Shown here piece after piece: positions 40,170 through 50,133 of a stretch of DNA of 64,000 nt; position 1 is the first letter of the stretch, and each line of letters starts with the position of its first letter. A program made the translations under genes and the position numbers. Origin of the DNA: Allobosea sp. (lineage in GTDB: Bacteria; Pseudomonadota; Alphaproteobacteria; Rhizobiales; Beijerinckiaceae); NCBI RefSeq assembly GCF_017308015.1, contig NZ_JAFKFW010000010.1, positions 80,744-144,743 on the forward strand. The letters are read 5' to 3'. The notes below the pieces were generated by a model. It saw only the letters and a list, made by a program, of their open reading frames with translations, ran no database searches and had not been told where the DNA came from.

Positions 40170-40937
40170 TCACACTACCGAGGTCAACCCGCCATCGACC
40201 ATCAGCAGGTGGCCGTTGACGTAGTCCGAGGCGGCCGATGACAGGAAGATCGCAGCGCCCGCCAGTTCCCTGGTCTCGCCCCAGCGCCCGGCCGGCGTAC
40301 GGCTGCAGACCCAGTTCGAGAAGGCCTCGTCGGCGATGAGTGCCGCGTTGATCTCTGTCGCGAAATAGCCGGGGCCGATGGCATTGGCCTGGATGTTGTG
40401 CTTTCCGAGTTCGGCGGCGAGGCCCCGCGTCATCATCTTCACCGCGCCCTTGGATGCCGTGTAGGGGATGATGGTGGCGCGGCCGAGTTCGCTCATCACC
40501 GAGCCGATGCTGATGATCTTGCCGCGCTTGCGCGGGACCATGCGCTTCGTGACAGCCTGGGTGACGTAGAACACCGAATGCAGGTTGGTGTTGATCACCT
40601 CGTGCCAGCCCTCGACCGGGAATTCGGTGATCGGCGCCCGCTTCTGCATGCCGGCATTGTTGATCAGGATGTCGATCGGGCCGATCTCGGCCTCGATCAT
40701 GGCGACGCCGGCCTCGACCGCCGCGTGATCGGTGACATCGAAAGGGGCGATCGAAGCCTTGCGGCCGGCTGCTTTCAGCGCCTGCTGCGCGCGTTCGAGC
40801 TTGGCCTTGTCGCGCCCGTTCAGCACGACATGAGCGCCTGCATCGGACAGCCCCTCGGCAAGGGCGAGGCCGATACCCTGGCCCGAGCCGGTGACAAGCG
40901 CGATCTTGCCGGCGAGACTGAACAGCGACAGCGACAT
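40170..40937 (-). CDS. idnO: SDR oxidoreductase, gluconate 5-dehydrogenase-like
   Basis: The 255-aa short-chain dehydrogenase has cofactor motif TGSGQGIG (about 16-23), NNAGMQKR, catalytic Ser in SIGSVMS, YTASKGAVK (Tyr-x3-Lys) and PGYFATEI. IdnO/Gno enzymes reduce 5-ketogluconate to gluconate. The start at 40937 has GAGG upstream. Divergent from an L-idonate 5-dehydrogenase gene, which supports the idonate/gluconate pathway assignment. Confidence 0.82.
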   Translation of the reverse strand: MSLSLFSLAGKIALVTGSGQGIGLALAEGLSDAGAHVVLNGRDKAKLERAQQALKAAGRKASIAPFDVTDHAAVEAGVAMIEAEIGPIDILINNAGMQKRAPITEFPVEGWHEVINTNLHSVFYVTQAVTKRMVPRKRGKIISIGSVMSELGRATIIPYTASKGAVKMMTRGLAAELGKHNIQANAIGPGYFATEINAALIADEAFSNWVCSRTPAGRWGETRELAGAAIFLSSAASDYVNGHLLMVDGGLTSVV

Positions 40938-41068
40938 GGCATATCCTCGCAAAATGCCGGATGCGGCGATTTCGGTTTGCGCCCGGGGCGCTACCTTGGG
41001 TAAGCAGGTTTCAATCGATTAGACAACGATCCTGCGCGCCTGTCGCGCGGCGAATTCGGGAGCGTGCC
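40938..41068. promoter_or_regulatory. Divergent idnO-idnD promoter region
   Basis: A 131-bp intergenic space between two divergent starts, with an AT-rich stretch holding the palindrome AATCGATT (41013-41020), a possible operator for a LacI- or GntR-type regulator not encoded in the window. Confidence 0.4.
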
Positions 41069-42106
41069 ATGCGTGCCGTCGTCATCCATGCCGAGAAGGA
41101 TCTGCGGGTCGAGCCGACGACCGCGCCTACGCTCGGGCCGCACGACGTGCGCGTGCGGATCGAGGCCGGCGGTATCTGCGGCTCGGACCTGCACTACTAC
41201 CTGCATGGCGGCTTCGGCACGATCCGCGTGCGCGAGCCGATGATCCTCGGCCACGAGATCGCGGGCCGGGTCGAGGCGATCGGCGGCGCGGTTTCGCGGG
41301 TGAAGCCGGGCGACCGCGTCGCGGTCAACCCCAGCCGAGCTTGCGGTCATTGCCGCTATTGCCAAATGGGTTTGCAGCAGCACTGCACGGACATGCTGTT
41401 CTACGGCTCGGCAATGCGCTTCCCGCATGTGCAGGGTGGCTTCCGCGACGTGCTCGTCGTCGAGGAGCGGCAGGCGGTGAAGGTGGCGCCGCGCGTCACG
41501 GCGGCCGAAGCCGCCTTCGCCGAACCGCTTTCGGTCTGCCTCCATGCGGCCAAGCGGGCCGGGCCGCTGCTCGGCAAGCGCGTGCTGGTGACGGGAGCCG
41601 GACCGATCGGCGCGCTCACCATTCTCGCGGCCAAGGCGGCAGGTGCTTCCGAGATCGTCGCGACCGACGTGGTGGATGGGCCGCTGCCGGTCGCGCGCAA
41701 GATGGGCGCGACGGGGACAGTCAATGTCGCGGCAGAGCCCGAGCGGCTCAAGGCCGAGTACGGCGCGGAGAAGGGCGTCTTCGACGTTATGTTCGAGGCT
41801 TCGGGCAACCAGCATGCGCTGACGGGCGCTTTCGACGTGGTCCGGCCCGGCGGCGTCATCGTCCAGATCGGCGTCGGCGGCCAGTTCACGCTGCCGATGA
41901 ACGTCGTTGTTGCCAAGGAATTCGACCTGCGCGGCTCCTTTCGCTTTCACGAGGAATTCGACTGGGCGGTGGCGATGATCGGTTCGGGCAATATCGATCT
42001 CTCGCCGTTGCTGACGGCGTCGATTCCGGTCGACCGGGCGGTTGAAGCCTTCGATCTCGCCGCCGACAAGTCGAAGGCGATCAAGGTCCAGCTTGACTTC
42101 GCCTGA
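41069..42106 (+). CDS. idnD: L-idonate 5-dehydrogenase (zinc MDR family)
   Basis: The 345-aa medium-chain dehydrogenase has catalytic-zinc motifs GGICGSDLHYYLHGG and GHEIAGRVEAIG, structural-zinc cysteines in CGHCRYCQMGLQQHC, and NAD-binding VTGAGPIGAL. The closest family by these blocks is L-idonate 5-dehydrogenase, which oxidises L-idonate to 5-ketogluconate; sorbitol/threonine dehydrogenases are related alternatives. The divergent idnO product would complete conversion to gluconate. Confidence 0.85.
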   Translation: MRAVVIHAEKDLRVEPTTAPTLGPHDVRVRIEAGGICGSDLHYYLHGGFGTIRVREPMILGHEIAGRVEAIGGAVSRVKPGDRVAVNPSRACGHCRYCQMGLQQHCTDMLFYGSAMRFPHVQGGFRDVLVVEERQAVKVAPRVTAAEAAFAEPLSVCLHAAKRAGPLLGKRVLVTGAGPIGALTILAAKAAGASEIVATDVVDGPLPVARKMGATGTVNVAAEPERLKAEYGAEKGVFDVMFEASGNQHALTGAFDVVRPGGVIVQIGVGGQFTLPMNVVVAKEFDLRGSFRFHEEFDWAVAMIGSGNIDLSPLLTASIPVDRAVEAFDLAADKSKAIKVQLDFA

Positions 42107-42118
42107 GTCGCGATTGCG

Positions 42119-43879
42119 TCAGCCCGCGTTGCGACGGCGCAGCGGCAGCTCCTCCAGCGGGCTGACCGCGAAGCCGCTGCGGCCGTTGCGCTTGGCGAGA
42201 TAGAGCGCCTCGTCGGCCCTGCTGGCGGCTTCGGTCAGCGTGTCCTCCGGTTCCAGCAAGGTCGCGCCGATGCTGGTGCTGACGAAGACGGGTGCGCCGC
42301 CGTCGAGGATGACGGGGCGTTCCGCGGCGGCGGTCACGATTGCCGCAGCGATGGCCGACAATCCGTCGCGGTCGATATCGTCCAGCAGCAGGATGAACTC
42401 GTCCCCGCCCCAGCGGGCGCAGATGTCGCGGTCGCGCAACTGCGCTGTCATCCGCCGGGCAAGCTCGGCGATGACCTCGTCGCCGCTCTGGTGGCCATGG
42501 CGGTCGTTCAGCGGCTTGAGATTGTCGAGATCGACCAGCAGCAGGCCTGCCTGATGCCCGGTGCGTCCGGCACGGCTTCTGCTGTTCGCAAAGGCTCGTT
42601 CAAAGCCACGGCGGTTGAACACGCCGGTCAGCGGGTCGGCATGGGCGAGCCGTTCGAGCTGCTCGGTCCGCTCGCGCACGGCTTCCTCGAGCCGGGTGGT
42701 GTTTTCCTCGATGCTGCGCGCCATCGTGCCGAAGGCCTGCGACAGCCGGCCGATCTCGTCGCGGCCGGCATCGATCGCGACGGCGCGGAATTCGCGGGCG
42801 CGAACATGGCTCGCGGCATGCTCGACGCGGGCCAGCCGGTCGAGCACCGCGCGCTTGAACAGCACGGTCATCAGGGCCGCAGCCGCCAGCAGCACCGCGC
42901 CGAACAGCAGGCCGAGCGGCAGGAACAGGCTCCTGTCGATGATGCGGTCGATATCCATCACGGTGACGTTGAACCAGCCGAGGCGGTCGAGATAGCCGAC
43001 GCCGACGAGCACGCGCTTGCCGTCGACCGTCATGAATCGTGACTGCACGAGATCGTCGCCGGCTCCGACGCGGGCGATCATCTGGCCGAGCAGGCTGCGG
43101 TCCGGATCGTTGTCGACGAGCTGGTATATGGTCTTCTTGGAGGAGATGTCCTTGGTCAGGCTGTGGAAATCGACAAGGCTGGCGTCGCGATGGGCCTGCA
43201 CCGCACCGCTGCGGTCGACGAACATGCTCTGGACGCCGGTCTGAGGGATGTCGACCACCTCGCGGATGAACTGCGTGAGGTCGAGCCCTGTACCGATGAT
43301 GCCCAGCACGCGGCTATCCTTGCGGATGATGCAGTTGATCCAGACCTTGGTGACGCGGAGATTGTCGTCATTGTCGACATTGAGATGGCAGCCGGAACCG
43401 AGCGCAGCCGTCTTGTAGTACCAGCCGTCGCGCGGGTTGCCGGCCGAAAGGGTGTAGCGCTTGCGGTCGTGCTCGTAGCTGTTGTCCTTGTCGTTGAAGT
43501 AGTAATTCCCTGATCCAGCGAGCACGGTGAAATAGCTGCGGTCCCGGAAGGACTGGCGGTAATGTTCCAGCTCGGCCAAGCCGCGCTCGGCTTTCGCTGG
43601 GTCGTTCTCGTTCTCGGCCCAGTCGACGATCGCGGGCGCGCGGGCCACGGTCTCGGCCAGCGAAACTTCCCGCATCAACGCTTCGAGGCCGCGGTAGCGG
43701 TCGAACAGGATCTGCTTCTCGGCGACGAGCGTGCCGAGCTTCACCACGGTCGCGTCGACGAGCCAGAGGAAGGCGGCGCCGGCCGGAATCGCGATCGCTA
43801 CCAGGATCGCGAATGTCCAGCCCATGACGCGGGCTTTCAAGCTGTGGGTGCGGGGCAGACCGGTTCCGGCCTGAATCAT
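42119..43879 (-). CDS. Membrane diguanylate cyclase with Cache and HAMP domains
   Basis: The 586-aa protein has a membrane segment (about 20-44), a large periplasmic dCache-type sensor (about 45-305, with VWINCIIRKDSRVLGIIGTGLDLTQF split across its repeats), a second membrane segment (about 315-345), HAMP, a short coiled coil, and a GGDEF domain with intact active site GGDEF at 491-495. An inhibitory site RDRD at 482-485, five residues upstream, predicts product feedback. It makes cyclic di-GMP in response to a periplasmic ligand. No EAL domain. Confidence 0.93.
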   Translation of the reverse strand: MIQAGTGLPRTHSLKARVMGWTFAILVAIAIPAGAAFLWLVDATVVKLGTLVAEKQILFDRYRGLEALMREVSLAETVARAPAIVDWAENENDPAKAERGLAELEHYRQSFRDRSYFTVLAGSGNYYFNDKDNSYEHDRKRYTLSAGNPRDGWYYKTAALGSGCHLNVDNDDNLRVTKVWINCIIRKDSRVLGIIGTGLDLTQFIREVVDIPQTGVQSMFVDRSGAVQAHRDASLVDFHSLTKDISSKKTIYQLVDNDPDRSLLGQMIARVGAGDDLVQSRFMTVDGKRVLVGVGYLDRLGWFNVTVMDIDRIIDRSLFLPLGLLFGAVLLAAAALMTVLFKRAVLDRLARVEHAASHVRAREFRAVAIDAGRDEIGRLSQAFGTMARSIEENTTRLEEAVRERTEQLERLAHADPLTGVFNRRGFERAFANSRSRAGRTGHQAGLLLVDLDNLKPLNDRHGHQSGDEVIAELARRMTAQLRDRDICARWGGDEFILLLDDIDRDGLSAIAAAIVTAAAERPVILDGGAPVFVSTSIGATLLEPEDTLTEAASRADEALYLAKRNGRSGFAVSPLEELPLRRRNAG

Positions 43880-43994
43880 CGGGTCGGCTTCCTTGCGGGA
43901 TGGCGCAAGGTAGAGGCCGATCCGTTGCGTAAGCTTTAAGAAACCGGTTGAAGGGCCGGCTGTATTCCGCCTGGGTCTGGCTGCCGTCCCGTGC

Positions 43995-44021
43995 GCGCTG
44001 CGGCGTGAAACGCCGCTGCGC
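43995..44021. terminator. Hairpin downstream of fhs
   Basis: GCGCTGCGGCG (43995-44005) pairs with CGCCGCTGCGC (44011-44021) with one T-T mismatch around a TGAAA loop, in the 184-bp gap after the fhs stop. No T-tract, so a modest terminator candidate. Confidence 0.5.
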
Positions 44022-44063
44022 AGATCCGGGATCCGGTGACGACCTTCAGAACAATAGTAGCCG

Positions 44064-45737
44064 TCAGAACAAGCCTTCGATGCGCCCCTGTGCGTCGATA
44101 TGGATGCGCTCGGCGGCGGGCTCGCGCGGCAGGCCCGGCATGGTCATGATGTCCCCGCAGATCGCCACGACAAAGCCGGCGCCGGCCGAAAGCCGGAGTT
44201 CACGCAACGGTACGGTGTGGCCGGAGGGTGCGCCGCGCAAGGTCGGGTCGGCTGAGAAGGAATACTGGGTCTTGGCGACGCAGACCGGCAGATTGCCGAA
44301 GCCGGCCTCTTCCAGTTCGGCAAAACGGGCCTGCAGTTTGGCGTCGATGGCGACGCGCTCGGCACCATAAATCTCGCGCGCGATTGTCTCCAGCTTCTGC
44401 CGCAGCGGCATCGCATCAGGGTAGAGCGGGGCAAAATCGGCCTCGCCCTCGTCAGCGAGCGCGGCGACCTTGTGGGCGAGCTCTTCGGTGCCGGCGCCGC
44501 CCTCGGCCCAGTGCCGGCAGATCACCGCCTCGACGCCGAGATGATTGCGACAATAGTTGCGGATCAATTCGTGCTCGGCGGCGGTGTCGGTGGTGAAATT
44601 GTTGATCGCCACGATCGGCGGGACTCCGAACTTCCGGAGATTGTTGACGTGACGCGTCAGGTTGGAGAGCCCGGCCTCCAGCGCTTTCAGGTCCTCGCGG
44701 CCAAGCGCGTCCTTGGCGAGGCCGCCATGCATCTTGAGGGCGCGCACTGTCGCGACGACGACGGCGGCGGCGGGCTTTAAGCCCGCCTTGCGGCATTTGA
44801 TGTCGAAGAATTTCTCGGCGCCGAGATCGGCCCCGAACCCGGCCTCGGTGACGACGTAATCGGCGAGCTTCAGCGCGGCCTTCGTCGCGATCACCGAATT
44901 GCAGCCATGGGCGATATTGGCGAAGGGGCCGCCATGAACGAAGGCCGGTGTGCCCTCCAGCGTCTGCACGAGGTTCGGCATCAGCGCGTCCTTGAGCAGA
45001 ACGCTCATCGCGCCGGTGGCCTTGATGTCTGCGGCGGTGACGAGGCGCTTGTCACGCGTCCGGCCGATGACGATGCGGCCGAGCCGGGCCTCCAGATCGG
45101 CGGCATCGCGGGCCAGGCAGAAGATCGCCATGATCTCGGAGGCGACGGTGATGTCAAAGCCGTCCTCGCGCGGGAAGCCATTGCTGGCGCCGCCGAGCGA
45201 GGAGACGATCTGGCGCAGCGCCCGGTCATTCATGTCCATCACACGGCGCCAGGCGACATGGCGGGTGTCGAGGCCGAGGCCGTTGCCCCAGTAGACATGG
45301 TTGTCGATCAGCGCCGCCAGCAGGTTATGGGCGCTGGTGATGGCGTGGAAATCGCCGGTGAAATGCAGGTTGATCTGCTCCATCGGTACGACCTGGGCGT
45401 AGCCGCCGCCGGCAGCACCGCCCTTCATGCCGAAGCTCGGGCCCAGCGATGGTTCGCGCAGCGCGACCATCGCGCGCTTGCCGATGCGGGAGAGCCCGTC
45501 GCCGAGACCCACCGTGGTCGTGGTCTTGCCTTCGCCGGCGGGGGTCGGGCTGATCGCGGTGACGAGGATGAGCTTGCCGTCCGGCTTCGCCTGGAAACCG
45601 GGGATCGCATGGGTATCGATCTTGGCGATGTACTTGCCGTAGGGGTTCAGGGCCTCGGAGGGGATGCCCGCCTTTGCGGCGATCGTGGCGATAGGCTGCA
45701 GCGTGGCAACGCGCGCGATCTCGATATCGGTCGGCAT
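44064..45737 (-). CDS. fhs: Formate-tetrahydrofolate ligase
   Basis: The 557-aa enzyme makes 10-formyl-THF from formate, THF and ATP. Motifs: [16 protein letters not shown] (P-loop about 64-72), [40 protein letters not shown] and the C-terminal [13 protein letters not shown]. The start at 45737 (MPTDIEIAR) matches family length. It would feed formate from the nearby formaldehyde-oxidation genes into one-carbon metabolism. Confidence 0.97.
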   Translation of the reverse strand: MPTDIEIARVATLQPIATIAAKAGIPSEALNPYGKYIAKIDTHAIPGFQAKPDGKLILVTAISPTPAGEGKTTTTVGLGDGLSRIGKRAMVALREPSLGPSFGMKGGAAGGGYAQVVPMEQINLHFTGDFHAITSAHNLLAALIDNHVYWGNGLGLDTRHVAWRRVMDMNDRALRQIVSSLGGASNGFPREDGFDITVASEIMAIFCLARDAADLEARLGRIVIGRTRDKRLVTAADIKATGAMSVLLKDALMPNLVQTLEGTPAFVHGGPFANIAHGCNSVIATKAALKLADYVVTEAGFGADLGAEKFFDIKCRKAGLKPAAAVVVATVRALKMHGGLAKDALGREDLKALEAGLSNLTRHVNNLRKFGVPPIVAINNFTTDTAAEHELIRNYCRNHLGVEAVICRHWAEGGAGTEELAHKVAALADEGEADFAPLYPDAMPLRQKLETIAREIYGAERVAIDAKLQARFAELEEAGFGNLPVCVAKTQYSFSADPTLRGAPSGHTVPLRELRLSAGAGFVVAICGDIMTMPGLPREPAAERIHIDAQGRIEGLF

Positions 45738-45870
45738 TCGTCCTCTCGGAGGCTGTTCCTGCCCGCGTCTCCCGAGCGCGGGATCATGTCGACACTGGCC
45801 CGAAAACCCTGCGGCGGCCAGCGCTATTGCCGGCGGGACAGGCATGATGCACAGGCGGCGCGGGCCGCGA

Positions 45871-46557
45871 TCAGCCTGCGAGATGCGCGTTCTGCGGGAA
45901 CAGGAATTTTCGCGCCTCGGCGTCGAAATCCGTCTTGAAGGCGAACTGATCCTTCAGCGCGACAGCGCGTTGCGCTGCGGGGCGCGCCGAGATCTCGTCG
46001 AGATGGCGCTTCACATGCGGGAACATCTCCGGCCAGACCTCGCCGACGGCGAAGGAGAGCCGCGTCGCCCAGCCCCAGATCGACATGTCGACCAGCGTGT
46101 AGCGATCGCCGAGCATGTAGCGTCGGTCTGCAAGCAGGTCGTTGACGATGCCCCAGTGCCGCTCGGCCTCGCGGGCATAGCGGTTGATGGCATAGGGCAG
46201 CTTCTCCGGGGCGAAGCGGCTGAAATGCACGGCCTGGCCGCAATAGGGGCCGATACCGGTCGCGACGAACATCAGCCAGGAGAGCATCTCGCCGCGCGCC
46301 TTCGGCGTGTCCTCCGGCAGGAATTTCCCGGTTTTCTCGGCGAGATAGAGCAGGATCGCGCTGGAGTCGAAGACGGTGACGTCGCCATCGGTCAGGGCAG
46401 GCGTCTTGGCGTTGGGATTGATGGCGAGAAATTCCGGCTTGAACTGGTCGCCCTTGCGGGTGTCGACCGGGACCATTTCGTAGGGCAGGCCCGCTTCCTC
46501 CAGGAAGAGCGCGATCTTCGCCGGGTTCGGCGAGGGGTGGTAGTAGAGCTTGATCAT
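45871..46557 (-). CDS. Glutathione S-transferase family protein
   Basis: The 228-aa protein has an N-terminal thioredoxin-fold ([49 protein letters not shown], the glutathione-binding loop with DSSAIL) and an all-helical C-terminal domain. It resembles the bacterial Nu/YfcG-like class. The substrate is unknown. Followed upstream by the haloacid dehalogenase gene on the same strand. Confidence 0.9.
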   Translation of the reverse strand: MIKLYYHPSPNPAKIALFLEEAGLPYEMVPVDTRKGDQFKPEFLAINPNAKTPALTDGDVTVFDSSAILLYLAEKTGKFLPEDTPKARGEMLSWLMFVATGIGPYCGQAVHFSRFAPEKLPYAINRYAREAERHWGIVNDLLADRRYMLGDRYTLVDMSIWGWATRLSFAVGEVWPEMFPHVKRHLDEISARPAAQRAVALKDQFAFKTDFDAEARKFLFPQNAHLAG

Positions 46558-46578
46558 CGGGTCTCCACGCGGGGCGCG

Positions 46579-47328
46579 TCAGGCCTGCCTCAGTCCGGCG
46601 ACATAGGAAACGAGATCGGTCAGCGCGGCAATGGTCGTGTCGGCCTGGAAGCCGAGCTGTTCCGGTTGCATCCTGAGCGCCTTGAACATCAAAGCTGGGT
46701 CGATCGTCGCGGCGGCGGCAAGCTCGTTGCGCAGCCTGCCGGCCGGCACGCGCTCGATGCGAGCGACATGAAAGCCATGCGCCTTGGCGCCGGCAATGTC
46801 GAAGCCGTTGGAAGAGACGAAGAGGATTTCATCGCGGGAAAGGCCGAGCCGTTTCTCGACATGGGCGTAGCCGCGCGGATCGGGCTTGTAGACGCCGATC
46901 TCGTCGACGCTGATCACGGTCTCCAGCAGTTCGGTGATGCCGGCGTGGGCGACAAGCCGCTTCAGCATGTCCGGGCTGCCGTTGGAGAAGATGGCAAGGC
47001 GGTGGGAGGCGAGGCCTTCGAGCGCCGCGCGGGCTTCCGGGTAGAGCAGCAGGGCGTCATAGGCGGCTGCTATCCTCGCAACGAGTTCGGGCGAGGATGC
47101 GAGCCCGAGCGAGCGCAGAGTGAAGTCGAGCGAATCGCGGGTGACGGCCCAGAAATCCTCGTATCGATCCATCAGCGCCCGCAGCCAGGTGTATTCGAGC
47201 TGCTTCAAGCGCCAGATCTGGGTGATCGTCGCGCCGTGTCCTGGAAAGGCGGCGTCGGTGACGGCCGCGACCGACTGGACGTCGAAGAGCGTGCCATAGG
47301 CATCGAAAACCAGCGCCTTGATCGACAT
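46579..47328 (-). CDS. Haloacid dehalogenase type II
   Basis: The 249-aa HAD hydrolase has the nucleophile motif VFDAYGTLFDV (D8), LAIFSNGSPDML (motif II), KPDPRGY and FVSSNGFDIAGAKAHGF (motif IV). This set marks the (S)-2-haloacid dehalogenase subfamily, which may act on halogenated or other 2-substituted acids. RBS GGAGAAGG precedes ATG 47328. Adjacent to a GST gene and divergent from gpmI. Confidence 0.92.
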   Translation of the reverse strand: MSIKALVFDAYGTLFDVQSVAAVTDAAFPGHGATITQIWRLKQLEYTWLRALMDRYEDFWAVTRDSLDFTLRSLGLASSPELVARIAAAYDALLLYPEARAALEGLASHRLAIFSNGSPDMLKRLVAHAGITELLETVISVDEIGVYKPDPRGYAHVEKRLGLSRDEILFVSSNGFDIAGAKAHGFHVARIERVPAGRLRNELAAAATIDPALMFKALRMQPEQLGFQADTTIAALTDLVSYVAGLRQA

Positions 47329-47443
47329 ACGCCTTCTCCGTTGCTGCTGCGTCGCGGTTCCCCGTCTTCTTAACACTCGCATCGGCGGTGTGGCGCGTGG
47401 TATCCGCACAGGCAGTTTTCACCGCTACCGACAGGTCAAGCCG

Positions 47444-48958
47444 ATGCCGTCTCGCCCCGTGATGCTGATGATCCTCGACGGCTGGGGCTGGCGCGAGGAA
47501 AGCGAAAACAACGCCGTCAAGCTGGCGAACACGCCGAATTTCGACCGGCTCTGGGCGGCGAACCCGCATGCCTTCCTCCACACCTCCGGGCTCGATGTCG
47601 GGTTGCCGCCAGGGCAGATGGGCAATTCCGAGGTCGGCCATCTCAATCTCGGCGCCGGCCGTGTGGTGATGCAGGACCTGCCGCGCATCAACCAGGCGAT
47701 CGCGGACGGTTCGATCGCGGGGGCGCTGGAGGCGGCCGGCCTCGTCGCCGGGCTGAAGGCGAGCGGCGGCGCCTGCCATCTGCTCGGCCTGGTCTCGCCC
47801 GGCGGCGTCCATGCGCATCAGGATCATGCTGTGGCGCTCGCGCGTATCCTGACAGGGCAAGGCGTGCAGGTGCATGTCCATGTCTTCACCGACGGGCGCG
47901 ATACGCCGCCGCAATCGGCCGCCGAATACGTCGAGGCCTTCGCGGCGGCGCTGCCGGCGGGCGCAACCATCGCCAGCGTCTCAGGCCGCTATTACGCGAT
48001 GGATCGCGACAACCGCTGGGAGCGGGTCGAGAAAGCCTGGCGCGCGATGGTGCTGGGGGAGGGCGAGCGCTTCCCGGATGCGCAGGCCGCCATCGCCGCA
48101 GCTTACGCGGAGAACGTCACCGACGAGTTCATCCTGCCGGCTGCGATCGGCAACTATGCCGGGATGAAGGATGGCGACGGGCTGCTCAGCTTCAATTTCC
48201 GCTCGGACCGCATCCGCGAGATCCTCGCCGCCGTGCTGGAACCGGATTTCGCCGGCTTTGCCCGGCCGCGCCGGCCGGTGCTCGTCAAAGCGGTGAGCAT
48301 GACCTCCTATAGCGCCGAGCTCGACAAGATCATGCCGACGCTGTTCGCACCGCAGACCCTGGCCAACGGCCTGGGCGAGACGGTGGCCAAGGCCGGCAAG
48401 ACGCAGGTTCGCATGGCCGAGACCGAGAAATATCCGCATGTCACCTATTTCTTCAACGGTGGCGAGGAGACGCCCTATGCGGGCGAGGACCGGGTGATGG
48501 TGCCTTCGCCAAAGGTTGCGACCTATGATATGCAGCCGGAGATGTCGGCGCCGGAACTGACCCGGAAGGCGATCGAGGCGATCGATTCCGGCCGCTACGA
48601 TCTGGTCGTGCTCAACTTCGCCAATCCCGATATGGTCGGCCATACCGGCGTGCTCGCTGCCGCTATCAAGGCGGTCGAGACGGTCGATGCCGGGCTCGGC
48701 GCCATTGCCGAAGCGATCGGACGGCAGGGCGGGGCGCTACTGGTCACGGCCGACCACGGCAACTGCGAATTGATGGTCGATCCGGCGACGGGCAAGCCGC
48801 ATACGGCTCACACGACAAATCCGGTGCCGCTGATGCTGGTCGGCGGGACGTACAAGGGGCTTGCCGACGGGCGCCTCGCCGATATCTCGCCGACGCTGCT
48901 GGCATTGATGGGGCTGGCGCAGCCGGCCGAGATGACAGGGCAGTCGCTGCTGCGCTGA
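47444..48958 (+). CDS. gpmI: 2,3-bisphosphoglycerate-independent phosphoglycerate mutase
   Basis: The 504-aa enzyme begins MPSRPVMLMILDGWGWRE, with phosphoserine site GNSEVGHLNLGAGR (S62) and metal ligands in LVTADHGNCELM and NFANPDMVGHTG. It interconverts 3- and 2-phosphoglycerate with Mn2+. Complete. Complements the fba/pgk/gap genes elsewhere in the window. Confidence 0.97.
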   Translation: MPSRPVMLMILDGWGWREESENNAVKLANTPNFDRLWAANPHAFLHTSGLDVGLPPGQMGNSEVGHLNLGAGRVVMQDLPRINQAIADGSIAGALEAAGLVAGLKASGGACHLLGLVSPGGVHAHQDHAVALARILTGQGVQVHVHVFTDGRDTPPQSAAEYVEAFAAALPAGATIASVSGRYYAMDRDNRWERVEKAWRAMVLGEGERFPDAQAAIAAAYAENVTDEFILPAAIGNYAGMKDGDGLLSFNFRSDRIREILAAVLEPDFAGFARPRRPVLVKAVSMTSYSAELDKIMPTLFAPQTLANGLGETVAKAGKTQVRMAETEKYPHVTYFFNGGEETPYAGEDRVMVPSPKVATYDMQPEMSAPELTRKAIEAIDSGRYDLVVLNFANPDMVGHTGVLAAAIKAVETVDAGLGAIAEAIGRQGGALLVTADHGNCELMVDPATGKPHTAHTTNPVPLMLVGGTYKGLADGRLADISPTLLALMGLAQPAEMTGQSLLR

Positions 48959-48966
48959 CAAAAGCA

Positions 48967-48994
48967 AAACGGCGCGGGAAGATCCGCGCCGTTT
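48967..48994. terminator. Bidirectional terminator between gpmI and outer-membrane protein gene
   Basis: AAACGGCGCGG (48967-48977) pairs perfectly with CCGCGCCGTTT (48984-48994) around a 6-base loop, between convergent genes. Confidence 0.85.
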
Positions 48995-49015
48995 CGTGTC
49001 TCGATCCGCCGGGGA

Positions 49016-49876
49016 TCAGTACTTGCGCACCACCGGCGGCGGGGCGTAGGCGACCGGTTCGCGCTCGACCGGGCCGCAGCAGTTCGGATCGCCGAAATTC
49101 CAGCGCATGCCGATGCGGAAGTCGTGGCTGTCGATGTTCTTGGCCTTGAGCGGGGCGTAGACTTGGCTGAATGCGGTATTGTTGATGCGGCCGGACTGAG
49201 CGTCACCGAGGTTGAGGTAGCGATAGCCCGCTTCGATCGTTAGATTCTTGTTCACCTCGTAACCGACACCTGCCATCAGAGCCCAGGCGAGCCCGGATCT
49301 GGTGCTGGTGCTCGCGACACCCAAAGTCGTGGCTGGCCCGACGATGCCTTCGTCCGTGAAGCCGGAGATTCTGTTCGAGGCGTAACCGATGCCGGCTCCC
49401 AGGTAAGGCGTGAGGCAGTTCCAGGTGCCGAGATCGATGTAGCCGTTGAACAGGGCGACCATGGAGGCCAGGTCCCCCTTATAGGTGTTGTTCTGGTAGA
49501 CGTTGGCCCAAGGGTTGAAGACCGTATCCGTCACCTGGATGGACGCGGCGCCGCGATATTCGGCGGTGGCGTCGAAGCGCAGCCAGTTGTTGAAGCGATA
49601 GCCGAGGCCGACGCTGCCGAAGAAGGCGCTGTCCTCTTTCTTTCGGCCGAAGGTTCCGTCGAAGCGGGCGACATCCTCCTGATAATATTTGCCGACGCTC
49701 TGGACGCCGACGCCGATATCGCCACGCAAGTAGATGCCGCTCGAGATGGTGCCCTTGAGACCGAGCGGCTCCGGCGGGGGCGGAGGCGGGGCGTAGGCGA
49801 GATCGGCGGCTTGTGCTGCGGCGGAGACGCCGAGGGCCAGGCCGCCCGCCAGCGCGAGTGTTTTCAGGCTGCCCAT
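49016..49876 (-). CDS. Outer-membrane beta-barrel protein, Omp25-like
   Basis: The 286-aa protein has a signal peptide ending in SAAAQAADLAYAPPPPPPEP and beta-strand-rich sequence with GLGYRFNNWLRFDATAEYRG and ALMAGVGYEVNKNLTIEAGYRYLNLGD, as in the Omp25/Ropy-type porin-like family. It ends with RKY after a proline-rich tail. An aromatic C-terminus fits barrel assembly. The N-terminal proline run and the PPPVVRKY ending are typical of rhizobial surface proteins. Confidence 0.9.
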   Translation of the reverse strand: MGSLKTLALAGGLALGVSAAAQAADLAYAPPPPPPEPLGLKGTISSGIYLRGDIGVGVQSVGKYYQEDVARFDGTFGRKKEDSAFFGSVGLGYRFNNWLRFDATAEYRGAASIQVTDTVFNPWANVYQNNTYKGDLASMVALFNGYIDLGTWNCLTPYLGAGIGYASNRISGFTDEGIVGPATTLGVASTSTRSGLAWALMAGVGYEVNKNLTIEAGYRYLNLGDAQSGRINNTAFSQVYAPLKAKNIDSHDFRIGMRWNFGDPNCCGPVEREPVAYAPPPVVRKY

Positions 49877-50133
49877 GGCAGTGTCCTTCGCATTTGCGCG
49901 GCGCAAGAACGCAGCCCGCGCGTGTTACCAACGGGAAGATCATGGCAGCGATTTCTTAAACGACACTTAACCCTAAAAGCTAACCTTACCGGGGACTGAA
50001 CGGCCGATGCGAACAACACGGCGAGGTCCGCGGGATACTTTCAGGGCCGGCGAGCCTTCCGTCCCGAAGACGGGGCGCCGATCGTCAGCGGAATGCTATT
50101 GCGGTTGCGCGCCGGCCAGACCGCCTCAACCGT

